NCBI GenBank assembly: GCA_017416885.1
Contig: JAFQAM010000195.1
Location: forward strand, 1-10,142
Reading direction: 5' to 3'
Source: Clostridia bacterium
GTDB taxonomy: Bacteria > Bacillota > Clostridia > Oscillospirales > CAG-272
DNA: 10,142 nt
The notes under the pieces are model-generated. The model was not told the DNA's origin. It worked only from the letters and a program-made list of their open reading frames with translations, and searched no databases. A program made the position numbers and the translations under genes. This document shows positions 1-6,771 of this stretch, piece by piece. Numbering within the stretch: position 1 is the stretch's first letter; each line of letters starts with the position of its first letter.

Positions 1-35
1 ATATAGGATATAGGATATAGGATGTAGGGTGTAGC
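1..35. repeat. Heptamer tandem repeat (ATATAGG units)
   Basis: Three perfect copies of ATATAGG (1-7, 8-14, 15-21) are followed by the degenerate units ATGTAGG and GTGTAGC. The array touches the window edge, so its true length is unknown. It lies outside any visible gene, upstream of a terminator, so it is probably an intergenic simple repeat 3' of an off-window gene. No function can be assigned. Confidence 0.8.
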
Positions 36-96
36 TTACCCAATGCGTGCAGTTCATTCTGCGTAGCAGGTCCTTATATCAAAATACAAAATGATA

Positions 97-127
97 AAAA
101 TAGGCTTCCGATTTGGAAGCTTATTTT
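97..127 (+). terminator. Rho-independent terminator of the gene left of the window
   Basis: GGCTTCC (103-109), a 5-nt loop (110-114) and GGAAGC (115-120) form the core. AAAATA upstream and TATTTT downstream extend the stem to about 13 bp with one G-T wobble. The T-rich 3' arm serves as the U-tract. It lies 79 bases before rsmE and upstream of the rsmE promoter, so it most likely closes a transcript entering from the left. Confidence 0.75.
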
Positions 128-136
128 ATATTATAG

Positions 137-165
137 TTGACAAATTAGTATATTAATGTTAATAT
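137..165 (+). promoter_or_regulatory. sigma-A promoter of rsmE (extended -10)
   Basis: A perfect -35 TTGACA (137-142) is followed by a 17-bp spacer and TAATAT (160-165), preceded by TG one base away (157-158), giving an extended -10. A TATAAT at 163-168 is an alternative but at a poor 20-bp spacing. It lies just downstream of the 97-127 terminator and about 40 bases before the rsmE start. Confidence 0.75.
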
Positions 166-205
166 AATAATCGATTATCATAATATCTTAAAAAAGAGGT
201 GTGTT

Positions 206-952
206 ATGCCAAGATTTTTTATTCGAGGTGAGCAGGTTACAGAGGATAACGGACAGAAAATAATCACAATTAACGGTGACGATGCCCACCATATTTCACG
301 CTCATTAAGAATGGCTGTCGGTGAAAAAATTGAGGTTTGCGATATGCAAAAGAATGTATATTCCTGTACACTTTCCAAAATCACCGATACAACAGTATAT
401 GCATCAGTAGATGGCGAGGGAAAAAGCGATACCGAGCCAAAGCATTATATCAAGCTATACCAAGCACTCTCCAAGGGCGATAAAATGGAAACAATTATTC
501 AAAAATCCGTTGAATGCGGCGTTTGCGAGATTATTCCGTTTTCATCTGAAAGATGTATAGTTAAAATTGATAAGAAGGATGAAAAAAAGAAGCTTGACCG
601 TTACCAGAAAATAGCCGAGAGCGGAGCAAAGCAAAGCGGACGGGGAATTATTCCCAAGGTTGAAAAAATCCTTGATTTTAAGTCAATGCTTGATGAAGCA
701 TCCAAATCATCCTTGCCAATCCTATGCTACGAGGGAGACGGCACAAAATCCTTAAAAGAAATTTTAAAAGAGAATAAAATCGAAAACGATATTGCCATAA
801 TCATAGGTGCAGAGGGCGGCTTTAGCCAAAAGGAAGTGGAATTAGCCAAGGAAAAAAGCATCCATTTGGCAGGACTTGGAAAAAGAATTTTAAGATGCGA
901 AACCGCTCCAACCTTTGCGCTGTCCTGTATCGCATACGAAACAGAATTATAA
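206..952 (+). CDS. rsmE: 16S rRNA m3U1498 methyltransferase RsmE
   Basis: This 248-residue protein has the normal length and layout of RsmE, the SPOUT-family enzyme that uses S-adenosylmethionine to N3-methylate U1498 of 16S rRNA in the 30S decoding region. Residues 1-75 are the PUA-like RNA-binding domain. The rest is the trefoil-knot methyltransferase, with the characteristic GAEGGF (201-206, family usually G-P/A-EGG-F/L) and LGKRILRCETA (224-234) loops that form the cofactor site, plus SKGDKME (89-95) at the start of the domain. ATG 206 is chosen because GAGGTG (196-201) lies just upstream. The gene has its own promoter at 137-165 and no clear terminator after it, so some readthrough into the next gene is possible. 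Nothing is missing from the family motifs. Confidence 0.95.
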   Translation: MPRFFIRGEQVTEDNGQKIITINGDDAHHISRSLRMAVGEKIEVCDMQKNVYSCTLSKITDTTVYASVDGEGKSDTEPKHYIKLYQALSKGDKMETIIQKSVECGVCEIIPFSSERCIVKIDKKDEKKKLDRYQKIAESGAKQSGRGIIPKVEKILDFKSMLDEASKSSLPILCYEGDGTKSLKEILKENKIENDIAIIIGAEGGFSQKEVELAKEKSIHLAGLGKRILRCETAPTFALSCIAYETEL

Positions 953-954
953 AA

Positions 955-992
955 TTTGTGAAAAATCACAAAAAAATGTGCAACTTTCACAA
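955..992. promoter_or_regulatory. Tandem TGTGA/TCACA dyads upstream of the CdaR-type regulator
   Basis: TTTGTGA-AAAA-TCACAAA (955-972) is a perfect 7-bp inverted repeat with a 4-base spacer. Immediately after it, ATGTGCA and TTCACAA (976-992) form a second, imperfect dyad. They lie 19-56 bases upstream of the -35 box at 1011. The half-sites resemble Rex or CRP/FNR operators, but the spacings (4 and 3) do not fit those consensus sites. They could be an operator for the adjacent regulator or another factor. The first dyad is followed by A rather than T on the + strand, so it is not an rsmE terminator. Confidence 0.4.
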
Positions 993-1010
993 AAAACTTT
1001 AAAAAAAGTA

Positions 1011-1039
1011 TTGAAAAAGCCCTTAAAATAGTGTAAAAT
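1011..1039 (+). promoter_or_regulatory. sigma-A promoter of the regulator-protease-greA-lysS operon
   Basis: TTGAAA (1011-1016), a 17-bp spacer and TAAAAT (1034-1039) match the consensus at five of six bases in each box. The start site would be near 1046, giving an approximately 58-base leader before the ATG at 1104. A small symmetric element, TTTTGCACAAAA (1057-1068), falls just after the predicted start site. Confidence 0.65.
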
Positions 1040-1103
1040 GATAATAACCATGAACATTTTGCACAAAAAAGACGAAAAATTTAAAAATATCGGAGGGTAA
1101 AAT

Positions 1104-2189
1104 ATGTCAAACAGATTGTTCCAGGGTATCATTCATCAGATGCACGATGCAGTTGATAGAGTTATCGGTGTTATTGATGACACAGGTAGCGTAGTTGCCT
1201 GCAGCGAGCTTTCAAAAATCGGAAGCGTACACGAAAAGGCAAGAGAGGAAATGTCCTATACTACTGAGGGCATGGTAGTTGATGGCTACACCTATCACCA
1301 TATCGGCAGTGGCGCAAAAATTGAATTTATGGTATTCGTTGAGGGCGGCGACAAGGTTGCGGAAAAATATGCAGCTATGCTTGCAATTTCCTTATCAAAT
1401 ATCAAAAATCTCTATGATGAAAAATTTGATAAGAGTTCATTTATCAAAAATATCATTATGGATAATATTCTCCCAAGCGACATTTATGCAAAAAGCAAGG
1501 AGCTTCGCTTTGACGGGAATGAGCAGAGAGCAGTATTTTTAATTCGCTTCTACTCAAGAACAGAGCTTTTACCCTTTGACATTATTCAAAATATGTTCCC
1601 TGATAAATCAAGAGATTATGTTATCTCAACAGGAGATCAGGATATCGTAGTTGTAAGAGAGTTTGACGATGATGTAACATCTAATCAGCTTGAGCAGCTT
1701 GCGCAAAGCATTTCTGACACATTAAGCTCAGAATTTTATTGCAGAGTAGGTATCGGTATCGGTACTATTGTTGAAAATATTAAGGACCTTGCAAGATCCT
1801 ATAAGGAAGCGCAAATCGCTATTGAGGTTGGTAAGGTATTCGAAAGCGAAAAGGAAATTATCAGCTACGAAAATCTCGGTATCGGCAGACTTATTTATCA
1901 GCTTCCGACAACACTTTGCGAAATGTTCTTAACCGAGGTATTTAAGCACGGCTCGCTCGAAACACTTGACAAGGAAACATTACAAACAATTCAGGTTTTC
2001 TTTGACAATAACTTAAATGTGTCCGAAACCTCAAGAAAGCTTTTTGTTCACAGAAATACACTTGTGTACAGACTTGAAAAAATAAGAAAATTAACAGGCC
2101 TTGACCTTCGTCAATTTGACCACGCAATCACATTCAAGGTTGCATTAATGGTTAAGCGCTATTTAACATCAAAGCCAATTAAGTTCTAA
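1104..2189 (+). CDS. CdaR/PucR-family transcriptional regulator
   Basis: A 361-residue cytoplasmic regulator of the CdaR/PucR type. Residues 1-125 resemble the putative sugar-diacid recognition domain found N-terminally in CdaR. Residues 137-256 resemble the degenerate GGDEF-like central domain of the family (RVGIGIG at 214-220). Residues 293-352 are a PucR-type C-terminal helix-turn-helix, with the hallmark NLNVSETSRKLFVHRNTLVYRLEKI (303-327). The RBS GGAGGG (1092-1097) supports ATG 1104. The family typically activates sugar-diacid, purine or polyol use genes, but no such catabolic genes are nearby: the next genes are a protease, greA and lysS. The ligand and targets are therefore unknown and calling it CdaR proper would overreach. 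It heads the operon, so autoregulation through the dyads at 955-992 is plausible but unproven. Confidence 0.85.
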   Translation: MSNRLFQGIIHQMHDAVDRVIGVIDDTGSVVACSELSKIGSVHEKAREEMSYTTEGMVVDGYTYHHIGSGAKIEFMVFVEGGDKVAEKYAAMLAISLSNIKNLYDEKFDKSSFIKNIIMDNILPSDIYAKSKELRFDGNEQRAVFLIRFYSRTELLPFDIIQNMFPDKSRDYVISTGDQDIVVVREFDDDVTSNQLEQLAQSISDTLSSEFYCRVGIGIGTIVENIKDLARSYKEAQIAIEVGKVFESEKEIISYENLGIGRLIYQLPTTLCEMFLTEVFKHGSLETLDKETLQTIQVFFDNNLNVSETSRKLFVHRNTLVYRLEKIRKLTGLDLRQFDHAITFKVALMVKRYLTSKPIKF

Positions 2190-2224
2190 GACCTCTTTGT
2201 GCTCATTATATAAGGAGTAAAAAA

Positions 2225-3595
2225 GTGGATAACCAAAATATAATTAATCAGGATAGTCCTGAAACCCAAGCGCCTGTAAAAGCTCCCAAAAAGCCGATAC
2301 AGGTAAGCCTTTTGGTGCTTATCATCTCAATAATAACCGCTATTTTAATCACCTTCGAGGTTACATTTTTAATAGCTATGTCCATAAGCAACCGCGAAAA
2401 AGCTGAGCTTGCCGAGGAATATAACCAAATGCTTGAGGATAAGTACGGAGATATGGGCGTATTTAAATCAATCATAGAGCTTTATAATTCCTTACCCGAG
2501 GATAACAGAAGCGCCGAGCTTTACTATAAGCTTGCAATGGTTGATTACTACTACCGTAATGCATATGCCAATAAAATCGACGAGGATAAATTACTTTATT
2601 ATGTTATGAACGGCTATGTTGCCGGAACAGATGACAGATACGGAGAATATTATACCGCCGACGATTTTAAATCAATCACCGAGGAAAGCCAAGGTGAAAG
2701 CGTAGGCATTGGCGTTTATGTAAACTATAATGAAGAATACAACGCGATAAAAATCCTGTCGGTAATGCAGGATTCCCCGGCATATAAATCAGGCATTAAG
2801 GCGGGAGATATCGTATTGAAAATCAATGGCGAAAGCGTTAGCGAAATGGGCTATTATGTTGCTCTTGATAAGGTAAAGGGCGAGGAGAATACAAGCGTTA
2901 CGCTTACATTGCTTCGTGACGGCGAGGAGCTGACGGTAACCGCTATCAGAAAAAAGGTAGAAACCGTAACGGTTTTTTATCATCAATACGAGTTTGACAA
3001 AACCGTGGGAGTTATTCGTATTCTTGAATTTAATAATGCAGTTCCCGACCAATTTAAGAGCGCGGTAAAGGATTTGAAATCCAAGGGCGTAACATCACTT
3101 GTGTTTGATGTAAGAAGCAATCCGGGCGGTACATTAACATCAGTTATTGATGTACTTGACTATTTGCTCCCCGAGGGCGACTTAGCATATGTAACCGATG
3201 CCAGCGGAAAGGTGCTAAGGACCCATAAATCCGACTCAAGCTACCTTAAGGGCATTGACCAAATGGCAGTGTTGATAAACGATAACACCGCAAGCGCAGC
3301 GGAGCTGTTTGCATGCGCATTACGAGATTATGACAAAGCAATCTTAGTAGGAACAAAATCCTACGGTAAAGGCTCAATGCAAACAATTTATATGCTTCCC
3401 GACGGAACAGGACTTCGCTTAACAACCAATAAGTATAATCCGCCAAAAACAGAAAACTATGACGGTATTGGCTTAACACCTGATATTACAGTAGAATTAA
3501 GCGAAGCTTTAAAGGGCAAAAGTCCGTTTGAATATACCGACAGCGAGGATAATCAATTGGAAAGCGCCTACAACGGAATGAAAAACAATAAATAA
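2225..3595 (+). CDS. S41 family C-terminal processing peptidase (CtpA-like)
   Basis: A 456-residue membrane-anchored serine protease. Residues 1-25 are a Pro/Lys-containing cytoplasmic tail, followed by one hydrophobic helix (about 28-53), so the rest should face outside. A PDZ domain covers about 158-242 (GIGVYV, then SPAYKSGIKAGDIVLKING). The S41 catalytic core follows: FDVRSNPGG (294-302), the nucleophile S357 in NTASAAE, and the general base K382 in SYGKGSMQ. Their 25-residue separation matches E. coli Prc (S452/K477). Such proteases cleave after C-terminal residues of exported substrates chosen by the PDZ domain. The start is a GTG, supported by AGGAG (2213-2217) seven bases before it. 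It sits 35 bases after the regulator gene and 32 before greA, consistent with one operon. There is no cleavable signal peptide. Confidence 0.92.
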   Translation: MDNQNIINQDSPETQAPVKAPKKPIQVSLLVLIISIITAILITFEVTFLIAMSISNREKAELAEEYNQMLEDKYGDMGVFKSIIELYNSLPEDNRSAELYYKLAMVDYYYRNAYANKIDEDKLLYYVMNGYVAGTDDRYGEYYTADDFKSITEESQGESVGIGVYVNYNEEYNAIKILSVMQDSPAYKSGIKAGDIVLKINGESVSEMGYYVALDKVKGEENTSVTLTLLRDGEELTVTAIRKKVETVTVFYHQYEFDKTVGVIRILEFNNAVPDQFKSAVKDLKSKGVTSLVFDVRSNPGGTLTSVIDVLDYLLPEGDLAYVTDASGKVLRTHKSDSSYLKGIDQMAVLINDNTASAAELFACALRDYDKAILVGTKSYGKGSMQTIYMLPDGTGLRLTTNKYNPPKTENYDGIGLTPDITVELSEALKGKSPFEYTDSEDNQLESAYNGMKNNK

Positions 3596-3627
3596 TCATA
3601 AATAAATTTGAAAGGCTGGTAACCAAA

Positions 3628-4110
3628 ATGGCAGATTTAAAGAAAAAATATACTAAAGAGGGCTATCAAAAATTAATTGATGAGCTTGATTATTTAAAAA
3701 ACATAAGAAGAGAAGAAATTAAGGAAGCCTTAAAGGAAGCAAGATCCTACGGTGACTTATCAGAAAACAGTGAGTATGATGAGGCAAGAACCCAACAGGG
3801 AATGAACGAGGCAAGAATTGCCGAGCTTGAGGAGCTTGTAAAGAACGCCGTAATTATGACTGATGATGAAATGTCCAAGGGCAAGGTATCAATCGGCTCA
3901 ACAGTTGTAATTAAGTATAAGGACGGAAAAGAAAAGAAGTATGATATCGTAGGTTCAAACGAGGTTGATCCTCTTGCGGGTAAAATCTCAGACCTATCCC
4001 CAATCGGTAGCGCGCTTATCGGTAAAGAGGTAAACGATGTTGTTTATATCTACACACCTGCCGGTGAAAAGGAAGTTGTAGTAGTATCAGTAGAAAGAAC
4101 AAAGAAATAA
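3628..4110 (+). CDS. greA: Transcription elongation factor GreA
   Basis: The 160-residue product is full length for GreA, which enters the RNA polymerase secondary channel and stimulates cleavage of backtracked transcripts. Residues 1-77 form the N-terminal coiled coil, with the acidic tip DLSENSEYDEAR (43-54). D43 and E46 match the E. coli tip residues D41 and E44 that act at the active site. Residues 83-160 are the FKBP-like C-terminal domain (GSTVVIKYKDG, then SPIGSALIGKEVNDVV). The RBS is weak: AAAGG (3611-3615) lies 12 bases from ATG 3628, so translation may depend partly on upstream ribosomes. It is followed directly by lysS with a 12-base gap, a common pairing in Firmicutes. Confidence 0.95.
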   Translation: MADLKKKYTKEGYQKLIDELDYLKNIRREEIKEALKEARSYGDLSENSEYDEARTQQGMNEARIAELEELVKNAVIMTDDEMSKGKVSIGSTVVIKYKDGKEKKYDIVGSNEVDPLAGKISDLSPIGSALIGKEVNDVVYIYTPAGEKEVVVVSVERTKK

Positions 4111-4122
4111 TTGGAGACAAAA

Positions 4123-5652
4123 ATGGCAGAACTAATTAATAACGAAAATGCAGTCACTGAGGAAGAGCTCAGTGAGCAAAGATTAATAAGAAGAGAAAAG
4201 CTCAGAGCAATGCAGGAAGCAGGCAATGACCCGTATGCTATCACAAAGTACGATGTAACACATACAAGCAAGCAGGTTGTTGAAATGTTTACCGAAAAGG
4301 AGCCAACCTTAGCTGAGGGCGAGGAAATCATCGTAAGAGTAGCAGGCAGAATGATGTCCCGCAGAATTATGGGAAAGGCTTCATTTGCTCACCTGCTTGA
4401 CGAGGACGGCAAGATTCAGCTTTATGTATCAAAGAACGATTTAGGCGAGGAAGCATACGACGCATTCAAGAAATCTTGGGACATCGGTGATATTATCGGC
4501 GTTGAAGGCTTTGCTTTCAGAACAAGAACAGGCGAAATCTCTGTTCACGCAAAAAGCGCGGTCCTTCTTTCCAAGTCACTTCATCCGCTTCCTGAAAAGT
4601 ATCACGGCTTAACAAACCTTGAACAAAGATACAGACAAAGATATGTTGACCTTATCGTAAATCCGGAGGTTAAGGACACATTCTATAAGCGCTCACAGAT
4701 CCTAAAGGAAATAAGAAACTATCTTGATAATAAGGGCTTCTTGGAGGTTGATACACCTATCCTTGTTCCAATGGAAATAGGCGCTTCCGCAAGACCGTTC
4801 AAGACTCACCATAATACACTTGACCTTGATATGACACTTCGTATCGAAACAGAGCTTTACTTAAAGCGCCTTATCGTTGGCGGTATGAATAGAGTTTACG
4901 AGGTTGGTAGAATTTTCAGAAACGAGGGAATGGACACAAAGCACAATCCTGAGTTTACAACAATTGAGCTTTACCAAGCATTTGCTGACTATAAGGATAT
5001 GATGGATTTAGTTGAGGAGCTTTATAAGCTTCTTGCAGAGAAAATCTGCGGCTCAACAAAGATTACATTCCAGGGCACTGAAATTGATATGGGACATTGG
5101 GAAAGACTCACAATGGCTGAAGCAGTTAAAAAGTACGCAGGCGTAGATTATAACGATTGGGCAAGCGACGAGGAAGCAAGAGATGTAGCAAAGAAGCTTC
5201 ATGTTGAGGTTGCCCCCGATGCTACAAAGGGCAGAGTTTTAATCGAGCTATTTGACGCATATGTTGAAGAAAAGCTCATCCAGCCAACATTTATTTATGA
5301 TTATCCGGTAGAAAACAGCCCGCTTGCTAAGAGAAAGCCTGAAAACCCGGCATTTACTGAAAGATTTGAGTATTTCATCAATGCAACCGAATACGGCAAC
5401 GCATTCAGCGAGCTTAATGACCCAATCGACCAAAAGGGCAGATTTGAATATCAAGTTGCACAGAAGCTCAAGGAAGAGCCCGACTCCAAGGCAGAGGTTG
5501 ACTACGACTATGTCAACGCCCTCGAGTACGGTATGCCACCAACAGGCGGCTTAGGCTTCGGTATCGACCGTCTCGTTATGCTCCTTACCGACTCCGCATC
5601 CATCCGCGATGTTTTACTCTTCCCAACAATGAAGCCTCTCGCAGATAACTAA
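4123..5652 (+). CDS. lysS: Lysine--tRNA ligase, class II
   Basis: This enzyme charges tRNA-Lys with lysine using ATP. The 509 residues contain an N-terminal OB-fold anticodon-binding domain (about 68-150) and a class II catalytic core. Motif 1 lies around FLEVDTPIL (206-214). Motif 2 is VYEVGRIFRNEGM through HNPEFTTIELY (258-284), with the ATP-contacting arginine in FRNEG. Motif 3 is GFGIDRLVMLL (478-488). ATG 4123 is preferred over the in-frame TTG at 4111 because GGAG (4113-4116) is the RBS and would lie inside the longer version; the resulting N-terminus, MAEL, is also normal. It is the last gene of the operon, ending before the hairpin at 5774-5816. No T-box or lysine riboswitch is visible, so control probably comes from the upstream operon promoter. 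Confidence 0.96.
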   Translation: MAELINNENAVTEEELSEQRLIRREKLRAMQEAGNDPYAITKYDVTHTSKQVVEMFTEKEPTLAEGEEIIVRVAGRMMSRRIMGKASFAHLLDEDGKIQLYVSKNDLGEEAYDAFKKSWDIGDIIGVEGFAFRTRTGEISVHAKSAVLLSKSLHPLPEKYHGLTNLEQRYRQRYVDLIVNPEVKDTFYKRSQILKEIRNYLDNKGFLEVDTPILVPMEIGASARPFKTHHNTLDLDMTLRIETELYLKRLIVGGMNRVYEVGRIFRNEGMDTKHNPEFTTIELYQAFADYKDMMDLVEELYKLLAEKICGSTKITFQGTEIDMGHWERLTMAEAVKKYAGVDYNDWASDEEARDVAKKLHVEVAPDATKGRVLIELFDAYVEEKLIQPTFIYDYPVENSPLAKRKPENPAFTERFEYFINATEYGNAFSELNDPIDQKGRFEYQVAQKLKEEPDSKAEVDYDYVNALEYGMPPTGGLGFGIDRLVMLLTDSASIRDVLLFPTMKPLADN

Positions 5653-5716
5653 AACCCAAAAGCCTTATGGCATAAGGGTTTATGGCATTTTACAAATTGA
5701 TAAAAAATCAGTTTGT

Positions 5717-5755
5717 CACAACTTTTACACAACTTTTACAAAAATTGTGCAAAAG
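5717..5755. repeat. 11-bp tandem direct repeats with an inverted partner
   Basis: CACAACTTTTA occurs twice in perfect tandem (5717-5727 and 5728-5738), one helical turn apart. TTGTGCAAAAG (5745-5755) is a near-inverted version (its reverse complement is CTTTTGCACAA). The stretch lies between lysS and its terminator. It may be a protein-binding array or an RNA-level 3' UTR element. It shares CACAA/TTGTG character with the dyads at 955-992. Confidence 0.5.
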
Positions 5756-5773
5756 AGAAGAACCTATTACGAC

Positions 5774-5816
5774 AAGAATAACCCATACGAAATTCATCGT
5801 ATGGGTTATTCTTTTT
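5774..5816 (+). terminator. Strong Rho-independent terminator after lysS
   Basis: GAATAACCCATACGA (5776-5790) pairs perfectly with TCGTATGGGTTATTC (5797-5811) across a 6-base loop. Two further A-T pairs give a 17-bp stem, followed by a T run to 5816. It ends the lysS transcript 122-164 bases after the stop codon and insulates the accessory operon that begins at 5838. A weaker hairpin right after lysS (CCTTAT 5663-5668 with ATAAGG 5672-5677) lacks a U-tract. Confidence 0.9.
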
Positions 5817-5837
5817 GTATAAAAACGGTGAAATATA

Positions 5838-5866
5838 TTGACATTTTATATAACATAGTCTATAAT
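5838..5866 (+). promoter_or_regulatory. Consensus sigma-A promoter of the HTH-ART operon
   Basis: TTGACA (5838-5843), exactly 17 bases, then TATAAT (5861-5866): a perfect match to the vegetative consensus in both boxes and spacing. The predicted start is near 5873, giving a leader of about 33 bases before ATG 5906. A promoter this strong normally needs repression, which fits the overlapping inverted repeat at 5848-5889. Confidence 0.88.
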
Positions 5867-5889
5867 TAAATTGATAAACAATGTTATAT
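5848..5889. promoter_or_regulatory. Candidate operator: 9-bp inverted repeat straddling the -10 box
   Basis: ATATAACAT (5848-5856, in the promoter spacer) and ATGTTATAT (5881-5889, just past the predicted start site) are exact reverse complements, with centres 33 bp apart, close to three helical turns. The upstream arm is not transcribed, so this is a DNA element rather than an RNA hairpin. The first product has an N-terminal XRE helix-turn-helix, so autorepression by binding both arms is the natural reading. This is inferred, not shown. Confidence 0.55.
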
Positions 5890-5905
5890 CTAATCGGAGG
5901 ATGGT

Positions 5906-6769
5906 ATGCAAGAAATAATAAAAGAAATAAGAGCATATTTAGGGCTTAGCCAAGCAGAATTTGCTGATAAATTGGGAGTTACATTTGCTACTGTAAACAG
6001 ATGGGAAAATGGAAGAGTTGTACCTAATAAATTGGCTCAAATTAAGCTATATGAGTTTTGCAAAGAAAAAGAAGTTCCAGTATATGATATGACAATAGCA
6101 AGAGTGAATAAGGAAGCAAAAGAGCTTAATATCCCAAATGATAGAGTTCTATTGTATCACGGCTCCAAAAAGGGTATTGTAGGCAAAATTGCACCTATAA
6201 GTCGTGACAAATGTGACTTTGGAAAGGGCTTTTATATGGGAACTGACCCAGCGCAACCACTTACCTTGATTTGCGACTTTGAAAAGTCCACATTTTATGT
6301 GGTATCAATTAAAACAAGTAACTTGAAAATGCTCAAGGTTCCAGCCGATATTGATTGGGCAATGCTCGTTGCATATCATAGAGGCAGAATGGAAAGAATT
6401 AATATCACAGAATTTTATGATAAATATAGCAAAATGTATGAAAACAAGGATGTTATTATCGGTAGCATAGCAAATGATAAAATGTTCTATGTTCTTGATA
6501 ATTTTTTCCTTGGTAACATTACAGATTTAGCACTTGTTAAAAGTTTATCTGCATTACAGCTTGGTGAGCAGTATGTTGCAGTAACTGAAAAAGCTTGCGA
6601 TGAAATTAAAATTGAAAAGGAAATAGAAATTTCCTATATGGAACGCAGATTTTTGCAAGACAGAAGTGAGGAAAACAGAGGAAAGGGTGTTCGCTTGGCT
6701 AACGATATTTGTAAGAACTATCGTAGAGAAGGCAAATTCTTTGATGAAATACTTGATGAGGCAAAATAA
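5906..6769 (+). CDS. XRE helix-turn-helix fused to DUF3990-type ADP-ribosyltransferase-like domain
   Basis: The 287-residue protein has two parts. Residues 2-56 are a compact XRE/Cro-type HTH (IRAYLGLSQAEFADKLGVTF, then VNRWENGR) that should bind DNA. Residues 80-232 match the DUF3990 family, placed in the ADP-ribosyltransferase superfamily: YHGS with H85, FGKGFYMGT with Y110, and a C-terminal LGEQYVAVTEKA with E221/Q222, giving an H-Y-E/Q-like catalytic triad for NAD+ use. Residues 235-287 are a charged helical tail. GGAGG (5896-5900) supports ATG 5906. It starts a two-gene operon; the next start codon lies two bases past its stop. By analogy with other ART modules it may be a toxin or modifying enzyme that also controls its own promoter. 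The target (protein, RNA, DNA or small molecule) is unknown and activity is untested. Confidence 0.8.
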   Translation: MQEIIKEIRAYLGLSQAEFADKLGVTFATVNRWENGRVVPNKLAQIKLYEFCKEKEVPVYDMTIARVNKEAKELNIPNDRVLLYHGSKKGIVGKIAPISRDKCDFGKGFYMGTDPAQPLTLICDFEKSTFYVVSIKTSNLKMLKVPADIDWAMLVAYHRGRMERINITEFYDKYSKMYENKDVIIGSIANDKMFYVLDNFFLGNITDLALVKSLSALQLGEQYVAVTEKACDEIKIEKEIEISYMERRFLQDRSEENRGKGVRLANDICKNYRREGKFFDEILDEAK

Positions 6770-6771
6770 TT

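Noticed and set aside
955..972. Rex operator or rsmE terminator
   Set aside because: A Rex box has TTGTGA and TCACAA six bases apart, here the gap is four; and the dyad is followed by A rather than T on the plus strand, so it is not a terminator for rsmE.
4111..4122. TTG start for lysS four codons upstream of the ATG
   Set aside because: GGAG at 4113-4116 is the RBS for ATG 4123; starting at the TTG would place the RBS inside the coding region and leave no RBS of its own.
5653..5905. T-box, riboswitch or CRISPR-like array after lysS
   Set aside because: The repeats are only 11 bp, lack spacers of constant size, and no conserved riboswitch core or T-box sequence can be seen.
5736..5936. Minus-strand 66-codon ORF across the lysS terminator and ART promoter
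   Set aside because: It spans a strong terminator hairpin and a consensus promoter, has no RBS or recognisable motif, and is better explained as chance.
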